From Marifrigoribacter sp965178585 (lineage in GTDB: Bacteria > Bacteroidota > Bacteroidia > Flavobacteriales > Flavobacteriaceae), in the NCBI GenBank assembly GCA_965178585.1, contig OZ238267.1, forward strand, positions 124,001 to 188,000: a DNA stretch of 64,000 bases. The letters are read 5' to 3'. The translations under genes and the position numbers were made by a program. Below are positions 33,852-44,127 of the stretch, one piece after another. Every line of letters starts with the position of its first letter. Position 1 is the first letter of the stretch. A model generated the notes under the pieces. That model did no database searches. It worked only from the letters and a program-made list of their open reading frames with translations, and was not told the DNA's origin.

Positions 33852-34202
33852 ATGGCAATAATTATAACCGATGAATGTATAAATTGTGACGCCTGCGTTG
33901 CAGAATGCCCTAACAATGCAATTTACGAACCAGATCAAGAATGGTCATACTCAGATGAAACAGCTTTATCGGGAATGGTTACTTTACCTAATGGTGAAGA
34001 AGCTGATGCCGATGCTGAAAACGAGCCTGTATCTGATGAATTTTATTTTATTGTAACTGATAAATGTACCGAATGTAAAGGATTCCACGACGAACCACAA
34101 TGCGCGTCTGTATGTCCTGTTGATTGTTGTGTCCCTGATGACGATCATGTAGAGACTGAAGAAGAATTACTTTCTAAAAAAGCTTGGTTACACGACGAAT
34201 AA
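33852..34202 (+). CDS. 2[4Fe-4S] ferredoxin, Alvin type
   Basis: A 116-residue electron carrier. Cluster I ligands are C9, C12, C15 and C19 (CINCDACVAECP). Cluster II has the expanded CxxC-x8-CxxxC spacing at C72, C75, C84 and C88, typical of Allochromatium-type low-potential ferredoxins. An acidic insertion (about 30-61) separates the halves. Placed between Kor and pyruvate:ferredoxin oxidoreductase genes, it is the likely shared electron carrier to the EFG-less complex I. A strong terminator follows at 34225-34256. Confidence 0.92.
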   Translation: MAIIITDECINCDACVAECPNNAIYEPDQEWSYSDETALSGMVTLPNGEEADADAENEPVSDEFYFIVTDKCTECKGFHDEPQCASVCPVDCCVPDDDHVETEEELLSKKAWLHDE

Positions 34203-34224
34203 CATTTTAGCATAAATATTTTTA

Positions 34225-34256
34225 AAAAAGCACTCATTTAATGAGTGCTTTTTTTG
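34225..34256 (+). terminator. Rho-independent terminator after the ferredoxin gene
   Basis: A-run, then AGCACTCATT and AATGAGTGCT, then a T7 run: a perfect 10-bp inverted repeat with virtually no loop bases, 23 nt after the ferredoxin stop. It separates the ferredoxin message from the oxidoreductase gene at 34463. Confidence 0.85.
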
Positions 34257-34462
34257 TTTTTAAATACTATATAAAGATTTTTTATATTTTTTTTTCAAAC
34301 TGATAATCATCATAGTTTGTGCTATTTAGTATGTATAATTTTATTGAAATTTTTAAATGCCTTACTTAAAAATACTTTATTGATTTTTAATAATAGTAAT
34401 TCTCAAAATTAGAGTCGATAAGTAGTATGGTAATGTAGGGTGTTTCTTAAGAGCTCTATATT

Positions 34463-37400
34463 ATGAAAAAATCATTTCCAAAATTGATATGTGATGCCAA
34501 TGAGGCTGTTGCAATAATTTCGCATAAAACCAATGAAGTTTGTGCTATTTATCCAATTACTCCAGCTTCTCCTATGGGAGAACATGTAGATGTTTATAGT
34601 TCCAATGGAGAAAAAAATATTTGGAACAACATCCCTAGGATTGTAGAAATGCAAAGTGAAGGTGGGGCGGCAGGAGCTGTCCATGGCTCACTTCAAGCAG
34701 GTGCCTTAACAACTACTTTTACTGCATCGCAGGGATTATTATTGATGATACCTAATATGTATAAAATTGCTGGTGAATTGTTGCCCAACGTGATTCATGT
34801 TGCAGCAAGAACAATTGCAACGCATGCATTATCCATATTTGGAGATCATTCAGATGTAATGGCAACACGACAAACAGGGTTTGCATTGTTGTTTGGAGGT
34901 TCTGTTCAAGAAGCAATGGATTTTGCTTTGATAGCGCAAGTAGCCACTTTAAGAAGTAGAGTACCTTTTTTAAATATTTTTGACGGATTTAGAACCTCTC
35001 ATGAAATATCAAAAATTGATGCTATTCCAGATGATATCATTAAAGCTATGATGCCCGAAGAGGAAATAATGGCTCATAGAAAAAGATCACTAGATCCAGA
35101 CAACCCTGCTATTAGAGGTACATCACAAAATCCAGATGTTTTTTTCCAATCTAGAGAAGCAGCTAATACCTATTATAATAAAACTCCTCAAATTGTTCAG
35201 GAAGTGATGGATGAGTTTTATGAACACACAGGGCGTAAATATAGTTTGTTCTATTATATAGGTCATCCAGAAGCAGAACGTGTAATTGTTATCATGGGAT
35301 CTGGTGAAGGTCCAGTGAGAGAAACGGTGGACACTATGGTTAATAATGGTGAGAAAGTAGGAGCACTTTTTGTTCGTTTATATAGACCATTCTCCATTGA
35401 ACATTTTATAGATAATTTACCTAATACTGTTCAAAAGATAGCGGTATTAGACAGAACAAAAGAACCTGGAGCAATAGGGGATCCTTTATATTTAGATGTA
35501 ATTGCAGCATTTAATGAAAGCGAAAGAGAGATGCCTCATATTGTTGGCGGAAGGTATGGACTTTCTTCTAAGGAGTTTAACCCTGCAATGGTAAAAGGAA
35601 TTTATGATGAATTAATAGGTAACTGCCCTAAAAATCATTTCACAATTGGTATTGTAGATGATGTTACTCATACCAGTATTGATTATAACTCAGTTTTTAA
35701 CACAAAAAAACAAACCATTAACTGTATGTTTTATGGTTTAGGTTCCGATGGTACAGTGGGAGCAAATAAAAACTCAATTAAGATTATTGGTGAGACTACC
35801 GATAATTATGTACAAGGATACTTTGTTTACGATTCCAAAAAAGCGGGAGCACAAACTGTTTCTCACCTTCGTTTTGGTCCTGAACCTATTTATTCAAGTT
35901 ATTTAATTAATAGCGCAGATTTTGTTGCTTGCCACCAATTTAACTTTATTGAAAAATACGATATTTTAGAAAAGGTAAAAAAAGGAGGAACATTTTTGTT
36001 GAATTCTCCTTATTCTAATACAGAAATATGGGATGAATTACCTGCTATTATGCAAGAGGAAATAATAGAAAAGGAATTAAACTTTTACATAGTAGATGCA
36101 ACTAAAGTAGCTCAAGAAGCCAAATTAGGGAAAAGAACCAATACCGTTTTACAAACCTGTTTCTTCGCTATTTCAGGAATATTACCTAAAGATGAGGCGA
36201 TTCAAAAAATTAAAGATGCAATTGTAAAATCGTATTCTCATAAGGGAGATAAGATTGTTGAAATGAACTTTAATGCAGTTGACAAATCCCTTGAAAATCT
36301 TCAAAAAGTAGATTATCCAAAATCTATTTCTACCGAAAAAGGATTAAAACCAATAATGACTGGAAACCCAGATCCGTTTGTTGAAAAAATATTAGGAACT
36401 ATTTTAGCAGGAAAAGGAGACGAATTACCAGTAAGTGCTTTTCCTGTAGATGGAACTTTCCCAACGGGAACCACTCAGTATGAAAAACGTGGAATTGCAG
36501 ATACTATCCCTGTTTGGGATGATAAGGATTTATGTACACAGTGTAATAAATGTGTAGTAATTTGTCCTCACGCAGCTATTAGATCTAAAGTGGTTTTAAA
36601 TAGTGACCTTTCTGATGCGCCTGAATCTTTACAAGCGGTTGCACCAATTGGTAGACCTTTTAATAACGAAACTGAATCGTATGTTTTACAAGTATCACCA
36701 GAAGATTGTACAGGATGTGATTTATGTGTTGAGGTTTGTCCAGCAGAAAGTAAAGAAATTGAAAATTTCAAATCAATCAACATGCATAAGAAACTTGAAG
36801 TTGAGGTTGATGAAAATTTAAATTGGGATTACTTTGAGTCACTACCTTATTATGACCGTACTCAATTAAAAACTTCAAATATAAAAGGATCTCAGTTTTT
36901 AGAACCTTTATTTGAGTTTTCAGGAGCTTGTTCTGGTTGTGGAGAAACACCATATATAAAGCTATTAACTCAATTGTATGGAGATAGTATTTTAATAGCA
37001 AATGCTACAGGATGTTCATCGATTTATGGTGGAAACTTACCAACCACTCCTTATAAAACAAATAAGTTTGGAAGGGGTCCAGCTTGGGCGAATTCTCTAT
37101 TTGAAGATAATGCTGAGTTTGGATTTGGAATGAAATTAGCATTATCTAAAAAACAGGAATTAGCATTCGATTTATTAAAATCATTAGAGTTATTAGTAGG
37201 ATCAGAAATTGCAGATGCTATTAAAAATAACCCTGAAGAAAACGAATCTCAAAAAGCTAAAAAGCTTGAGGATATAGCTAAGTTGAAGGAAGTATTATTA
37301 TTACTTGGTAATGATTCTGAAGCTATTAAACTTAATCAGTTAACAGATTACCTTCGTAAAAAAGATGTATGGATTTTAGGTGGTGACGGTTGGGCATATG

Positions 37401-37996
37401 ATATTGGTTTTGGTGGTGTAGATCACGTTCTTTCTACAGGAGAGAATATTAATATTTTGGTAATGGATACCGAAATTTACTCAAATACTGGAGGTCAAAC
37501 ATCTAAAGCAACTCCACTTGGAGCAAGTGCTAAATTCTCAGTTTCAGGAAAGAGAACTAGCAAAAAAAGCTTGGCATTACAAGCTGTTTCTTATGGCAAT
37601 GTTTATGTAGCACAAATAGCAATGGGAGCAAAAGATATTCAATCTCTAAAAGCTATTGAAGAAGCAGCTGCTTTTAATGGGCCATCCATAATTATTGCTT
37701 ATTCTCATTGTGGTGATCATGGTTATGACCTAAAACATGGAGCTTCACAGCAAACAAAAGCTGTAGAAACAGGCTATTGGCCATTATTTAGATTTGACCC
37801 TTCTAAACCAAAAGGAAAGAAATTTAAATTAGATTCTAAAGCGCCGAGTAAACTATTGAGTGATTTTATGTACAATGAAACTCGTTTTACAAGAGTAGCA
37901 AAGGAAAATGCTGAATTAGGTAAAGAATTACTTGATAGAGCACAATCTGAAGTAGAAACTAATTGGGAACGTTTAGAACTATTCAGAAATATGTAA
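34463..37996 (+). CDS. nifJ: Pyruvate:ferredoxin (flavodoxin) oxidoreductase
   Basis: A 1177-residue single-chain enzyme converting pyruvate and CoA to acetyl-CoA and CO2 with reduction of ferredoxin. Domain order: pyrimidine-binding domain I (YPITPASPMGEHVD near residue 32), domains II-III, 2x[4Fe-4S] ferredoxin-like domain with CTQCNKCVVICP (about 692) and CTGCDLCVEVCP (about 749), then the TPP domain with GACSGCGETPY (about 821) and a Mg/TPP loop GDGWAYDIGFGG with SNTGGQTSKATP (about 975-1020). All cluster cysteines are present and the length is normal. The presence of an oxygen-sensitive enzyme suggests microaerobic phases or protection. Confidence 0.95.
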   Translation: MKKSFPKLICDANEAVAIISHKTNEVCAIYPITPASPMGEHVDVYSSNGEKNIWNNIPRIVEMQSEGGAAGAVHGSLQAGALTTTFTASQGLLLMIPNMYKIAGELLPNVIHVAARTIATHALSIFGDHSDVMATRQTGFALLFGGSVQEAMDFALIAQVATLRSRVPFLNIFDGFRTSHEISKIDAIPDDIIKAMMPEEEIMAHRKRSLDPDNPAIRGTSQNPDVFFQSREAANTYYNKTPQIVQEVMDEFYEHTGRKYSLFYYIGHPEAERVIVIMGSGEGPVRETVDTMVNNGEKVGALFVRLYRPFSIEHFIDNLPNTVQKIAVLDRTKEPGAIGDPLYLDVIAAFNESEREMPHIVGGRYGLSSKEFNPAMVKGIYDELIGNCPKNHFTIGIVDDVTHTSIDYNSVFNTKKQTINCMFYGLGSDGTVGANKNSIKIIGETTDNYVQGYFVYDSKKAGAQTVSHLRFGPEPIYSSYLINSADFVACHQFNFIEKYDILEKVKKGGTFLLNSPYSNTEIWDELPAIMQEEIIEKELNFYIVDATKVAQEAKLGKRTNTVLQTCFFAISGILPKDEAIQKIKDAIVKSYSHKGDKIVEMNFNAVDKSLENLQKVDYPKSISTEKGLKPIMTGNPDPFVEKILGTILAGKGDELPVSAFPVDGTFPTGTTQYEKRGIADTIPVWDDKDLCTQCNKCVVICPHAAIRSKVVLNSDLSDAPESLQAVAPIGRPFNNETESYVLQVSPEDCTGCDLCVEVCPAESKEIENFKSINMHKKLEVEVDENLNWDYFESLPYYDRTQLKTSNIKGSQFLEPLFEFSGACSGCGETPYIKLLTQLYGDSILIANATGCSSIYGGNLPTTPYKTNKFGRGPAWANSLFEDNAEFGFGMKLALSKKQELAFDLLKSLELLVGSEIADAIKNNPEENESQKAKKLEDIAKLKEVLLLLGNDSEAIKLNQLTDYLRKKDVWILGGDGWAYDIGFGGVDHVLSTGENINILVMDTEIYSNTGGQTSKATPLGASAKFSVSGKRTSKKSLALQAVSYGNVYVAQIAMGAKDIQSLKAIEEAAAFNGPSIIIAYSHCGDHGYDLKHGASQQTKAVETGYWPLFRFDPSKPKGKKFKLDSKAPSKLLSDFMYNETRFTRVAKENAELGKELLDRAQSEVETNWERLELFRNM

Positions 37997-38006
37997 ATTG
38001 AAAATC

Positions 38007-38381
38007 ATGAAAAATAGAGCAAATAAATTATTTATAGAAGCCGTTAAAAGTGTTTATGAAGCTAATGAAGAATTATGCAGACCTGAAGAAGATGTGGTTT
38101 CAATATTAGTATGTAAAAAAGCACAACTAGCAACAAATAATTTTTTAAAAGGATATTTGCTGCGTAATGGAATAGAGCCAAAAAACGATATAACTTTGAG
38201 TCAGCTTTATCAAGAATGCTTAGCTATAAATCCTAATTTTAAAAAAATAGACTTGTCAAATTTTGATTGTAGATCTGTTAATTTAGAAACTAAAGATTGT
38301 AATGATGTAACTAAAGTTAGCGGATGCCACTATACAGCATCTAAACTAGAAAGTTTTTTAAGAGAAGAAAAAGTTATCTAA
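38007..38381 (+). CDS. Small helical protein, HEPN-like, behind nifJ
   Basis: About 124 residues from the ATG at 38007 (a TTG at 37998 is also in frame). The pattern KLFIEAVKSVYEANEELC...VCKKAQLATNNFLKGYLLRNGIEP...TLSQLYQECLAINPNF resembles the four-helix HEPN fold, but I see no RX4-6H ribonuclease motif. It ends in a cysteine-rich stretch (CRSVN, DCNDV, SGCHY). It lies 10 nt after nifJ and surely shares its message; a helper role for the oxidoreductase is possible but unproven. Confidence 0.6.
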   Translation: MKNRANKLFIEAVKSVYEANEELCRPEEDVVSILVCKKAQLATNNFLKGYLLRNGIEPKNDITLSQLYQECLAINPNFKKIDLSNFDCRSVNLETKDCNDVTKVSGCHYTASKLESFLREEKVI

Positions 38382-38398
38382 CCTTTAGGGATCTTAAA

Positions 38399-38446
38399 TT
38401 AAATAAATCCACAAGTACATTTAAGAATGCATTTGTGGATTTATTA
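38399..38446. terminator. Bidirectional terminator between nifJ unit and lepA
   Basis: AATAAATCCACAA and TTGTGGATTTATT form a 13-bp perfect inverted repeat with a loop of about 21 nt. It lies between the convergent ends of the 38007 gene and lepA. Confidence 0.7.
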
Positions 38447-38448
38447 TT

Positions 38449-40245
38449 TTAATCATTCAATTTTAATACTGCCATAAATGCTTCTTGTGGAATTTCAACA
38501 TTACCTACCTGACGCATTCGTTTTTTACCTTTTTTCTGCTTTTCAAGAAGTTTACGCTTACGAGAAATATCTCCACCATAACATTTTGCTGTAACATCTT
38601 TTCGAAGAGCTTTTACAGTTTCTCTTGAAATAATTTTAGCGCCAATTGCAGCTTGTATAGGTATATCAAACTGTTGTCTTGGGATTAATTGTCGTAATTT
38701 TTCACACATTTTCTTCCCAATATCATATGCGTTTTCTTGGTGAAGTAATGCTGAAAGTGCGTCTACCGGACTTCCATTTAACAGAACGTCCACTTTTACT
38801 AATTTTGATACACGCAATCCAATTGGGTGATAATCAAATGAAGCATATCCTTTTGAAACGGTTTTTAATCGATCATAAAAATCGAAAACTATTTCTGCTA
38901 ACGGCATATCAAAAGAAAGCTCTACCCGTTCTGGAGTTAAGTATGTTTGGTGAGTAATTTGTCCACGTTTACTAATACAAAGCGACATTACAGGTCCCAC
39001 AAAATCAGATTTTGTTATTATTGAAGCTTTAATATAAGGTTCTTCAACTCTATTTAAACTTGAAGGTTCTGGCAAGTCAGATGGATTGTTAACTAGTAAA
39101 ATCGTATCTGGGTTTTTATTGGTGTAAGCATGGTAAGAAACGTTTGGAACGGTCGTTATAACCGTCATATCAAACTCACGCTCTAATCTTTCTTGAATTA
39201 TTTCAAGATGTAACATACCTAAGAATCCACAACGGAAACCAAAGCCTAGTGCAGCAGAACTTTCAGGTTGAAAAACTAGAGACGCATCATTTAACTGAAG
39301 CTTTTCCATAGAGTTTCTAAGCTCTTCATAATCATCTGTGTCTACAGGATATATTCCTGCAAATACCATAGGTTTTACATCTTCAAATCCATCAATAATA
39401 TTTTTAGTTGGATTTTTAAAATCGGTAATTGTATCTCCTACCTTTACTTCCTTAGCCTCTTTAATACCGGTTATTAAATATCCAACGTCTCCAGCTTTTA
39501 CACTGGTTTTAACTTCTTGCTTTAATTTTAAGGCACCTACTTCATCAGCAAAATAATCTTTACCAGTAGCCATAAATTTTATATGCTGCCCTTTTTTAAT
39601 CTCTCCATTTATGATTCTAAAATAGGTTTCAACACCTCTAAAAGGGTTGTATACAGAATCAAATATTAAAGCTTGTAGTGGCTCATTTACATCTCCTTCA
39701 GGATGTGGAATTCTTTCTATAATTGCATGTAGAATATCTTCAATACCAATACCGGTTTTTGCACTAGCCGGGATAATATCTTCAAGATCACAACCTAAAA
39801 GACCAACTATATCGTCTGAAACCACTTCTGGATTTGCAGAAGGAAGATCAATTTTATTTAAAACTGGGATAATTTCTAAATCGTTTTCTAAAGCTAAATA
39901 TAGATTTGAAATGGTTTGTGCCTGAATACTTTGTGCAGCATCAACAATTAACAATGCACCTTCACATGCAGCAATAGACCTAGAAACTTCATATGAAAAA
40001 TCAACATGACCAGGTGTATCAATAAGGTTTAACACATATTGTTCGCCTTTATATTCATATTCCATCTGGATAGCGTGACTTTTAATAGTAATTCCTCTTT
40101 CTCGCTCCAAATCCATGCTATCTAACAATTGGTTCTGTTGTTCACGAACAGTTACAGAGCCAGTAGCATCTAATAGTCGATCGGCCAAAGTGCTTTTCCC
40201 GTGGTCAATATGTGCAATGATGCAAAAATTACGAATGTTTTTCAT
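38449..40245 (-). CDS. lepA: Elongation factor 4 (LepA)
   Basis: A 598-residue translational GTPase that acts on the ribosome, associated with back-translocation or initiation quality. G1 is AHIDHGKST (about 11-19), G3 DTPGHVDF (about 77-84), G4 NKID (about 131). The C-terminal domain specific to LepA is complete (KCYGGDISRKRKLLEKQKKGKKRMRQVGNVEIPQEAF). Length is normal. It is monocistronic with a bidirectional terminator at its end. Confidence 0.97.
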   Translation of the reverse strand: MKNIRNFCIIAHIDHGKSTLADRLLDATGSVTVREQQNQLLDSMDLERERGITIKSHAIQMEYEYKGEQYVLNLIDTPGHVDFSYEVSRSIAACEGALLIVDAAQSIQAQTISNLYLALENDLEIIPVLNKIDLPSANPEVVSDDIVGLLGCDLEDIIPASAKTGIGIEDILHAIIERIPHPEGDVNEPLQALIFDSVYNPFRGVETYFRIINGEIKKGQHIKFMATGKDYFADEVGALKLKQEVKTSVKAGDVGYLITGIKEAKEVKVGDTITDFKNPTKNIIDGFEDVKPMVFAGIYPVDTDDYEELRNSMEKLQLNDASLVFQPESSAALGFGFRCGFLGMLHLEIIQERLEREFDMTVITTVPNVSYHAYTNKNPDTILLVNNPSDLPEPSSLNRVEEPYIKASIITKSDFVGPVMSLCISKRGQITHQTYLTPERVELSFDMPLAEIVFDFYDRLKTVSKGYASFDYHPIGLRVSKLVKVDVLLNGSPVDALSALLHQENAYDIGKKMCEKLRQLIPRQQFDIPIQAAIGAKIISRETVKALRKDVTAKCYGGDISRKRKLLEKQKKGKKRMRQVGNVEIPQEAFMAVLKLND

Positions 40246-40499
40246 ATAAAAATCCTACTCTAGGTTTAATCTGCAAATATAGAATAAAAGCAACCAATCT
40301 AGAATGCTTATTTAAAACCATTTAATGGAATGATTTTAAATAAAACATCCTTTTACCGAAAAAATGCAGATAATACCGATTAATTACAATAATTATTTCA
40401 TATTTGTAGATATTGCATTTTTCAATTCCCCTATGAAAAAATGCAAGAGAATTTAATAACCCCAATTTTGAAGATATTAATTTTATATCTACAATTTAT

Positions 40500-42905
40500 A
40501 TGAGGAAAATATTATTATTGTTTCTTTTGCAAATCCCACTAGTGTTGTTTTCTCAAAAAACCACTGTTAAGGGTAAAGTTGTTGATTCTAAAAACCAACC
40601 CATTTCATTTGTAAATATCTTATTTTTTGAAAAAGAAGGGGGACAAGTTTTTAATGGAATTGTAACTGATGAATTTGGAAATTTTAATATTTCAGATTTA
40701 AAAGATCAAGATTACCACACAGAATTTACAATGGTTGGTTATAAAACAGTTACAAAAATAATCAATCCTTCTAACTCCAGCTTTTTTACAATTAATTTAT
40801 TAGAAAGTGTTGAGGAATTAGACGAAACAATCATCACCGCAAAAGCACCAGATATAATTAGAGAACCAGGAAAGCTAACTTTTAACGTAGAAAACACCTC
40901 CTTGTCAACAGGAGACACTTATAATTTACTTACAAAAACTCCTGGTGTTATAGTAATTGGTAATGAAATTCAAGTTAAAAGCACCAAACCTATAATTTAT
41001 TTAAATGACAAAAGAGTGTATTTGTCTACCTATGAATTGACTTCGTTATTAAAAAGCATGGACGCCTCTATTATTAAGTCCATTGAGGTAATTACTAATC
41101 CTTCTTCAAAATATGATGCTGAAGGAAATTCGGTTTTAAATATACATACCTCAAAAGCTGTTTCAGTAGGATATAAAGGTTCTGTTAATGCAACTTGGGA
41201 ACAAGCTGTATATTCGAAATATCGTTTTTCTACCTCTCAATTTTACAAAAACGATTGGTTAAATGCGTATGTAAATTATAGCTTTAGTCCTAGAAAGGAA
41301 TATAAGCATGACGATAATTATATTCGATTTTTTAATCCAGATAACACAACAACAAAATCAATTTGGGAGTCGGATTTCGAAAAAGTTACTAGATCTAACA
41401 TACATCAAGGTAGTGTAATATTAGATTTTACTCTGAATGATAAAAACTCATTAAGCTTTACTTCAACGGTAATGGTTTCTCCTAATAAATCATTAGACAA
41501 TAATGTGAATGGAGAAATTTTTAATGCTCAACAACAATTGGATTCTGTTTTTACAACGAAAAGTTACTTAGAAAATGAAACTACTAATCTTTCATTTAAT
41601 TTAGAGCATCAATATGATTTTGATGAGGAAGGATCCAATTTAAATACATCATTAAATTATATCAATTACAATAATAATCTTACACAAAATTTAAATACAG
41701 ATTACAACCTTCCAACAGGAACATTAATAAATAATATTAGCTTTTATACAGATGCTGAACAAGACAGTGATATTTTTACTGGACAAATAGATTATACCAA
41801 AACTTTGAGTGGAGGAAGTTTTGAAGCAGGTATAAAATATTCAAATATTCAGACCGAAAGTAGCTTAGATTTTTATGATACTGAAAATAATACTCCAGTT
41901 TATATTGATGAAAATTCAGATTTATTTGTATACAAAGAATCAATTTACGCTGCTTATGTAAACTACTCAAAAAGCATTGAGAAATGGGATTTTAATGTCG
42001 GATTAAGAGGTGAACTGACAGATGTTACAGGAGATTCAAAATCTTTGGGAGTTATCAATAATCAAAATTATTTTGACATTTTTCCATCCATATCAGCTCT
42101 ATTTAATTTGAACGAAAAAAGTGTTTTTGGAGCGAGTTATAAAAGAAGTATTGAAAGACCTAGGTACCAAAGCTTAAACCCGTTTACTTATTTTATTACT
42201 GATAATATTTACAATAGTGGTAATCCCAATCTAATTCCTACCATGAAAGATAAATATCTTATTAATTATACCTATAATAATAAATGGACATTTGAAGCTT
42301 ATTACATTTATAAAAAAGATCCATTAGCTATTTTATCTTTTCAAGACAATGAAAATAGTACTACACAAAATATTGATGTTAATATTATAAATGACATTAA
42401 TTATAGTTTCGATATTTCCTATTACTCTTCATTGTTTTCTTGGTGGACTCTTTGGGCTTATACCTCTACTTATTATGTGGAAAATGAGTTTTACGCCTTA
42501 GCAAGCTCTCAAGAAACGTATTCAAACAGTACTTTTGGATTTTATGCTGAAATCTATAGTGGCTTTACATTGTCTAAGGACAAAACATTTACAAGTGATT
42601 TAACAGCTTCGTATATGTCTAATATGATTTCTGGATCATTAGATTTTAAAAATCAATTTATTTGCTCCATTTCTTTTAGAAAATCATTGTGGAAAAATAG
42701 AGCTAGTATCAATATAGGTGTTGATGATATTTTTGACACTAATAATGTTCCGGTTACTTCAAGATATTACAACCAAGATAACAGTTATTTTGCTAAATCG
42801 GAATCAAGATTATTCAGGTTAGGATTTAAATATAATTTTGGAAATTATAAGCTTCGAAACAATAAACATAAACACAAAATTGATGAAGAAAACAGATTAG
42901 ATTAA
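40500..42905 (+). CDS. Outer-membrane beta-barrel receptor (TonB-dependent-like)
   Basis: An 801-residue outer-membrane protein. A signal peptide (1-18) ends LFSQ, then a carboxypeptidase-D regulatory-like domain (about 20-105: KGKVVDSKNQPISFVNILF), then a plug-like region (about 115-215: PGVIVIGNEIQVKSTKPIIYLNDKRV... IEVITNPSSKYDAEG) and a large barrel to the end. This is the layout of the flavobacterial outer-membrane beta-barrel family (OMP_b-brl_3). No TonB box can be pointed out. Ligand unknown. It stands 254 nt from lepA and is followed at 2 nt by the convergent BamA-like gene. Confidence 0.85.
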   Translation: MRKILLLFLLQIPLVLFSQKTTVKGKVVDSKNQPISFVNILFFEKEGGQVFNGIVTDEFGNFNISDLKDQDYHTEFTMVGYKTVTKIINPSNSSFFTINLLESVEELDETIITAKAPDIIREPGKLTFNVENTSLSTGDTYNLLTKTPGVIVIGNEIQVKSTKPIIYLNDKRVYLSTYELTSLLKSMDASIIKSIEVITNPSSKYDAEGNSVLNIHTSKAVSVGYKGSVNATWEQAVYSKYRFSTSQFYKNDWLNAYVNYSFSPRKEYKHDDNYIRFFNPDNTTTKSIWESDFEKVTRSNIHQGSVILDFTLNDKNSLSFTSTVMVSPNKSLDNNVNGEIFNAQQQLDSVFTTKSYLENETTNLSFNLEHQYDFDEEGSNLNTSLNYINYNNNLTQNLNTDYNLPTGTLINNISFYTDAEQDSDIFTGQIDYTKTLSGGSFEAGIKYSNIQTESSLDFYDTENNTPVYIDENSDLFVYKESIYAAYVNYSKSIEKWDFNVGLRGELTDVTGDSKSLGVINNQNYFDIFPSISALFNLNEKSVFGASYKRSIERPRYQSLNPFTYFITDNIYNSGNPNLIPTMKDKYLINYTYNNKWTFEAYYIYKKDPLAILSFQDNENSTTQNIDVNIINDINYSFDISYYSSLFSWWTLWAYTSTYYVENEFYALASSQETYSNSTFGFYAEIYSGFTLSKDKTFTSDLTASYMSNMISGSLDFKNQFICSISFRKSLWKNRASINIGVDDIFDTNNVPVTSRYYNQDNSYFAKSESRLFRLGFKYNFGNYKLRNNKHKHKIDEENRLD

Positions 42906-42906
42906 T

Positions 42907-44025
42907 CTAAAATGCTTCCATAATTCCAAAATACAATCCCTGATTTCCATCAACTCCAATAGCATAATCAAGCCTTAAATTTATTTTCTTTTCTCGTGAA
43001 ACCATAAACCTAGCTCCTAGGCCTGCACTTGGTAACCAATCTCTTTCAAAAGATTCTTCGCCATTATCTTCATTACCCCAAACACTACCTGTTCCTATAA
43101 AAGCAACTCCTCCCCATCTTTTATATATTGTTCTTCGGTATTCTGTTTGAAGAGCTACCATATTTTTCCCTTTGTATTTTCCTGTGGTATACCCTCTTAA
43201 ACTGTTTCTAACGCCATAATTTTGGTAGCCATCAAAAGGAACATCACCAGTTGCAAAACCACCTGAAAGGCCTATTGCTAATATTGCTTTTACACCCAAG
43301 TTAGTATAATATGCTGCATTAAAATCGGTATCTACATAGTCATTATCACTTCCCAGCCATGTTCTGTTTAGTTTTGGACGAATACTAACATCAAACCCTT
43401 TTGAAGGATTATAAACGTAATCTCTATTGTCAAAAGAAAGATTTAGACCTATGCTAGAAACAAAATTATCGGTTATTCCATTGGTTTCAAAAAACGCTTC
43501 TGTAAAATCATTTTCCTCATCAGTTCCTTGATCAAATTTATAGTTAGTATTTGTACCTAAATACAATGCTCCTAAATAAAAATCGCCCCAAATTTTCCTG
43601 CTATATTCAACAGTAACAAATGACCTTAATTCAGAGTAAACCAAATTAATATCTAAATCATCTTCAACTGTATAATCAAAATCATTATTTACTCTTAATG
43701 TACCTATTGCAATGTTTGCTCTGTTTTTATCTTCATTCCAAAACAATCTTACTGCCGGCACAATCACATAACTTTTATTGGTAGTATAAATACCATATAA
43801 CATAGCCATCGATGGAGGAGAGATAGTATCTTCTTTTTTCAATTTAAAAAAATACATAGGCATAGCTCCAAATCCAGTTTTCATAGCTGGACTATTAGTA
43901 ACTAAAGGTAAAACCATAAAAGTTTTAGACTCTTTATTAAACAAGGAATCCTTTTCTTTCTCTTGAGCGTTAGCATTAAAAAGAAATATAAATAATATAA
44001 AAAGGAATAAAATTTGTTTTTTCAT
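42907..44025 (-). CDS. BamA/TamA C-terminal barrel-like outer-membrane protein
   Basis: A 372-residue exported protein. A signal peptide ends FNANAQ (about 20). The rest is a 16-strand-like barrel of the Omp85/surface-antigen (D15) type, with the typical SFDNRDYVYNPSKGFDVSI (about 201-219) and VRNSLRGYTTGKYKGKNMVALQTEYR (about 278-303), the latter containing the RGY-like lid-loop motif. It ends in a strand closing with F. No POTRA domains are present, so it is a barrel-only member, such as patatin-linked or metallophosphatase-linked relatives. Function unproven. Confidence 0.82.
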   Translation of the reverse strand: MKKQILFLFILFIFLFNANAQEKEKDSLFNKESKTFMVLPLVTNSPAMKTGFGAMPMYFFKLKKEDTISPPSMAMLYGIYTTNKSYVIVPAVRLFWNEDKNRANIAIGTLRVNNDFDYTVEDDLDINLVYSELRSFVTVEYSRKIWGDFYLGALYLGTNTNYKFDQGTDEENDFTEAFFETNGITDNFVSSIGLNLSFDNRDYVYNPSKGFDVSIRPKLNRTWLGSDNDYVDTDFNAAYYTNLGVKAILAIGLSGGFATGDVPFDGYQNYGVRNSLRGYTTGKYKGKNMVALQTEYRRTIYKRWGGVAFIGTGSVWGNEDNGEESFERDWLPSAGLGARFMVSREKKINLRLDYAIGVDGNQGLYFGIMEAF

Positions 44026-44127
44026 TATAATATTTTAGAGTATCAAATATACATATTGATTGCGTTAAACTAGAGAATCCTTTTTTATTTGGAGTTTAGG
44101 GGTTTATTTAATTAAATTTAAGAGGTA

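Noticed and set aside
34472..37001. Short opposite-strand frames inside nifJ and other long genes
   Set aside because: They lie wholly within well-conserved genes, lack domains and show shadow-type composition.
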